A DNA stretch of 64,000 nt, from assembly GCF_014356525.2 (NCBI RefSeq), contig NC_052511.1:6942559-7006558 (forward strand), written 5' to 3'. Under the pieces are notes generated by a model that was not told where the DNA came from, made no database searches, and saw only the letters and a list, made by a program, of their open reading frames with translations. This stretch comes from Nilaparvata lugens (Eukaryota > Arthropoda > Insecta > Hemiptera > Delphacidae). Shown here one piece after another: positions 48,801-54,800 of the stretch; position 1 is the stretch's first letter; each line of letters begins with the position of its first letter. Both the position numbers and the translations under genes were made by a program.

Positions 48801-51800
48801 TTGGTAGGATTGAATGGAATTATTTATTATCAATTGGAAAAGAGTTCAGCAAGTGACTTCTTCATTTCTTCGTCATATTCTCTGATGTGGTGCGATCTTT
48901 TCAATTTTTGAGGGACAAGACGTGCCCCTCAAAAAGGTGGAATGAACATAAAAAATGAAAGGAGAGTTGAACAAAAACATATTTCATATGGACTGAATGG
49001 AGGTTTCTTTGGAATCTAGTAACTTAGCATAAAATATTATAATATATAATCTGAAACATGATAAGTCTGTACCTATATTTTTCTCTCATGACTCACTTTT
49101 ACGCCATTTGTCTAATGACTCATCATCCATGTCTAGTCTATCCATTATTCAAATGTTATTCACACTCTTATTATCTCAGTCACTGAATTCACTCCTTATC
49201 CAATGTCTCAGTTTTAAAAGTTTACTTAGTTTTTTTTTAAGTTTATCTCCCTTTTCTCCTTCCGATTATCAAGATTGACTGATCCTCTAACCTTCAATTA
49301 TGATTATAATACAATTTCAGAAGCTTCAATCAATTAATAATCAATGTAATTAGTGATTCCATTCAGGGTTGATTTCGATCATGAACTTCAATAAGAGCTC
49401 CAGTTCTATGCCAATCACCAGTTCAAATTTTAATCCACCAAATCCGTAGGCCTATAAGCCTACATGTTGTTTGATTAAGACTCTTGAATAAGCGGTCAAC
49501 CCTTCAATAAATAGCTCTGATTAGTAATAGAATATAGCTCAACTACTTAGTAATAAGTAAGAGACAATTATTGTCTAGAAAACCTTATACCGTGAATAAA
49601 CAGGTTTTCTATGTACTATCATCATAAAAAATTGTATACATAACAATCGATTGAACAATAACATTGATTTCATTCAAAGTCTACCCTTAAATAAAATCTT
49701 GATTTCATATGAAGATGTGTCAAATAAATTATTCTCTTGTATTTTTTCTTCTGTAAAAGGGGACTCAATTAATGAAACATTAGAGTCACTATCTTCAATA
49801 TAATATTAGGGCATTTCCAGCAGCTGAATAACTTTTATAACTGAATACAATAAAAACATACTGAATCAGACCAATCCAGCATTCAAAAAAGGCGCTGCAC
49901 TAAACTTTAGTTCAAAATTCCAACACATGAACACTACAGGTTGGTCTCCTCTCCCCTGTATTGGAGGAGATTTTGGAAGGGAATATCCAAAAAGACAATG
50001 TAAAATAGGCTACTCGAGAATTGTTTGACACGCGCAATAGAAGCAAAATTCAAGGGAATGCATAGCAAGCCATATTCAAGATCAATTCAAATCGGCTTTA
50101 ACTGACAAGGGGTTTTCAAGGCAAAGTCAAGACTTGTTTGACCCATGCAATAAAAGCTAAATTCGAACGAATACCTATCGAGCCATATTCAACATCAATT
50201 CCAATCAAGTCTGTCGGCTTTAACTGACAAGGGGTATTCAAGGCAAAGTCAAGACTTGTTTGACCCATGCAATAAAAGCAAAATTCGAACAAATACCTAT
50301 CGAGCCATATTCAAGATCAATTCCAACCAAGTTTTTTAGCCTTGAAAAACAAGGGTATGCTGCTTTCGATTCTAGTATGGAAATTCAAGGGGATTCAGAG
50401 TTGAATGTCAAGCAAGATCGTTTTCAGCTGGATTCAACTTCAGCCTTGATTGGCAAGTGAAGGCTGCTTCTAATTCAAGCCTTGAATCAAGCCTTACTGC
50501 TGACTGGGAATAGTCATACATAAATTACCATATTTCACTATAAATTATTAGTGGGGAAATTCACACAAAGTATCCAAGAAGACAAACTCTCGAGTAGAGA
50601 TTGGAAAATAACATTATTTATCATGTAAAATTATTATATAGATTTTGATTAAATAAATTTCAATATCTGAGAGATGTTGTCGGTACTTACTGAACTTGTG
50701 AGCTATATATAGGTAGGCTACATTACTTCTGTAGTATTAATATAACGCTTTTTTGAAAAGGCTAAGGCCCGGTTGCACAAAAGCAGAAGTTAAATTTTAA
50801 CCGTGATTAATTTCACGAGAATCAATCAGAGGAGGCCTCTTAGAAAATACGGCTTCTCGTCTGATTGATTCTCCTGAGATTAATCACGTTTAAATTTAAT
50901 CGGCTTTTGTGCAACCGGCACTAGGAATTCAATAGAAATTTATGATTTTAAAACATGAAATATTTAATTGTTATTTTTATGGATATTCCATGAGAAGCTG
51001 TGATTCACATCAAAGATTATAAGGAGATATGCCTTACGTCTTGAATTGTACATTTCAAATGGTAACACTGCTCTATACGAAATTGAATCAAACTTCAATG
51101 TATAGGTATCCTACTATCTTTATTAATTCCATAATAGGCGAGGGTAATTGAATAGCCTATGATCGTGCATACAGAATAATTCACAATCGATATTACCAAT
51201 ACAAAACATACATAATTATAGGCCTACAGCGAAATAGGTACAGTTGCATATGGCATAAAATTACGTTGTGTATTTTTCTTGAAAAAATAATCATTTGGCT
51301 AATATAAGCAATAATATTATATCCTAAATCACTGAAAAGCATTGTTGAATATTCTAAATTTGTACCAGTACAGTAATTATGGAAATATTATTGGAATGAA
51401 ATAATGAAATTGGTTATAATGATCAAACGAGAATCCAAATTAAATGCTGTAAATCATCACCCCGAAGACTTCTACTACTACATAGAATTTTCATCTAGCT
51501 GTTGTCAATATATTTGCAGTAGCAAAAGTCTTGGGGTGATTTACATCATATAATTTGGATTTTCGTTAAATAATAATTATTGATTCATTACGGTAGCATT
51601 TTAATGAATGCAATATCTCAGAATTCATTACGGTAGCATTTTAATGAATGCAATATCTCAGTCATTTCCACCTGAAATAGATTATATAGGCTACCTACTA
51701 TTTCATCTAAGAGTGGATTTGATATAATTGAAATATAAGGGTGTTTTTCAATAATTATAACAAGTTACCTCATTTTGTAGCTGTTCTTGCACGGATTCAT

Positions 51801-54800
51801 AGCTTGTATTGGAGTCAACACGAGCTGATACACAAGGCACAGAAGCCAGCGACTCACTGGAACCAAATTCAGCACAACACTCTTCTTCAGAATCTGACGA
51901 TTGGCCCAGCAAAGACTCCTGAGTTGAAAGTTCGTCTTTCTGGCATTCCGTGTTGGGCTTCTCATCAGGGCACAGAGATGTCTCTACCAGTTCTATTGTT
52001 TCCTGAAGTTTGGAAATACATATAATTATAATGGCTATAATGATATAGGTAATGGATAATGAAAATTGAATGAAAAAGACTAAGAAATTGTCAAAAACCA
52101 CAGATTTATTGATACTTAGAAAGACCGGTTTCGTTTATTACACCATTGTCAATCTCTGATAATGTTTATCTAATTTTAATACATCTGTATTTTTTGACAA
52201 TTTATTAGTCTTTTTAATTCAATATGGATAATTTAATAATTACCACAATATCAACTGCTTCTCAACTACACAAAAAGTATAATGGAAAGATTTTTTTCAA
52301 AATCAAAGAACATCAATTAACTCTGCTGTAACTACTTTTTCTATTTTTTAGAGGCTTGTATGTAATAGAGACTCCTCAGTTACAAGGTCGTCGATCTATA
52401 TTCTGGAAAACTGTGTTGTCTCATCATCAGAGCAAAGAGATTTTTCTACCAGTTCTATTGATTCCTGGAGTTTTAAAAATGATGATAAGACAGAAATAAA
52501 ATATTAATATTCGTTTAAACAACATCAATTACCTGCTGTCCACTTTTCATTTGCTAAGGTTTCTTTCTCATTGACGTATGATTGATTTATTTATTGCGAG
52601 AGTACAGTTCTACAGTAATAATGAAGATGGTAAGTGAACTCTACAGTACCGTAACAATTAGCCTACCGAAGAACAAAAAAAAATTATTGGAACACATATT
52701 TTTCTAAACCTTCTACTACTCGATCCTTCATAATTTACTTTACTTTTCTTGTTTGTCACAATTATTAAACTGCATTAAGGGAGCAACGATCCCGCAGTAT
52801 TATGACACGTCAAAGTTTAATCTAATATCTACCATCCCTCATATTTCAACACAACAGATTCCACATAACACACATCAATCAAACCGTTATAGGTAGGTAC
52901 CGTCAATAATTATTCCGTATAGGTACTGTTTAATCATAGTAGTAGACCTACCTTGACTACCGTATCTAATACTTTACATTCTATTTATATTAAAGAATTT
53001 AAAAATTCTATAGGCCTATGGATGCTATCGATGCGTAATTCGCCGTATTTAGTAGATTAGTCTTTGTACAGTATTCTTAATTCTATTTTACATGGTTTAT
53101 TAAAAAATTCTTGAATTTTTGCACTATTTAAGTTATAACCTGTGCTGTTTCCTCAACTTCAAGTACCTATTACTTTAATTGACTGTAAGAGTTTTATAAT
53201 CAATTAAATTCATGCACTAGGTACCGGTTGCACAACAGCCGGTTAAATATTAACCGTGATTAATTTCACGAGAACCAATCAGAGAAGCCGTCTTTTCAGA
53301 AACGCCTTCTCTGATTGGTTCTCGTGAGATTAATCACGGTTAAAATTTAACCGGCTGTTGTGCAACCGGGCCTGGGTATAACAATTATTGCTCACTACTT
53401 GCAAAGCCTAAAATAATTTATTATTATAGAAATACCCAATAATACAGGCTCAAAAATTATATCGGTATTCAAATAGAACTTCCGTCAGGACCTCCCCACA
53501 CAAAAAAAAAACAATAAATTACTATTGTTATGAAGCTGGGCAACCTCAGTGTAACTTACCTTGGATAAAAGATATTCTGGCCCAGCCGTAATAGGCTGGA
53601 GAGGTCCGTCTGTGGGAGACTTATCAAATGGTGCAGCCAAATCATTATTTTGTACATTTTTGCATAATTCTTCCAGATAGATATTTCTCAATTCACGTTC
53701 GCTGTGCTCCGATTTGATAAGCTTTTCCAGCCAAATACGACAGAGATATACATCTGAAATAACAGGATAAAACAAAGGAAAAAGTTTTAATTTATTGATA
53801 ATTATTATTTATAGATACCTAGGTACTAAAAAAGTACTATATGGTGAGGTTCACATTATAATGACAGTAGATACATTTGATCAACATATTGGCGTTTTTA
53901 TCCTTGTCTATCATTCGAAAAAGCAAATAGCGCTATTCTTCTCTAGCTCGGCAACGTTGCCAGATCGTTTTTCAACAATGTGGATATATTATTCAATAGA
54001 AACCTAGTTAAATTACCTAAATATTTCACATCAATTTTGAAAAAGTATTATTATTGAAAAATATTTTTATCAAAGAATAGAGTATAATATTAGGCTTAAT
54101 TTATTGATGATTTTGAACAAGAATGAACAACCAATATTATATCAGATTATAAGGGTAAGGTACCTATCAGTTATCCTCTATAGAGAGCAGTGGAAAGGCA
54201 GAGAATAATACGCTACACTGTAGCCTACTCCTACACTGTCTCCACTGCCATTACAACGTACCTTACTATAGATAGAGATCTTGACTCCGTAAATACGAGT
54301 TCATACAAAAGTATTGTAAGGTTTGAACGAGACATTCATCATCTAAGAGTGCTGGGCAAATATATTATAATACTTAAAAAAATAAAGGAATAAGTTAAGC
54401 TTAATCTCTTCAAACAAATCAAAATTTTGAATGAAGAAGATTGTTGTCAATCTATGATAAACTCTATATTTAAACATTATACTATGTTTATTAGAGAATG
54501 GTGTAATAACCGAAACCGGTCTTTCTAAGTATCAATAAATCTGTGGTTTTTGACAATTTCTTAGTCTTTTTCATTCAATATGAATATAATTACTACAATA
54601 TCAACTTCTCATCTACACAAAAATCAAAATTTTCAATTCTACAGTAAGTTACCGTAATGAGGATATCATTTTTGTAGTATCCATTCATTTAGAATACGGT
54701 ACTTCATTAACTACATTTATTTTCAATTAATTAGTTATTCACTTACGTTCTTGCTTCTGTAGATCCAATATGAAAGGTTTAATTTTCACCAAACCTGATT

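Noticed and set aside
50260..50460. 66-codon plus frame
   Set aside because: Begins inside the 122-bp tandem repeat and only part of it would be coding; no domain.
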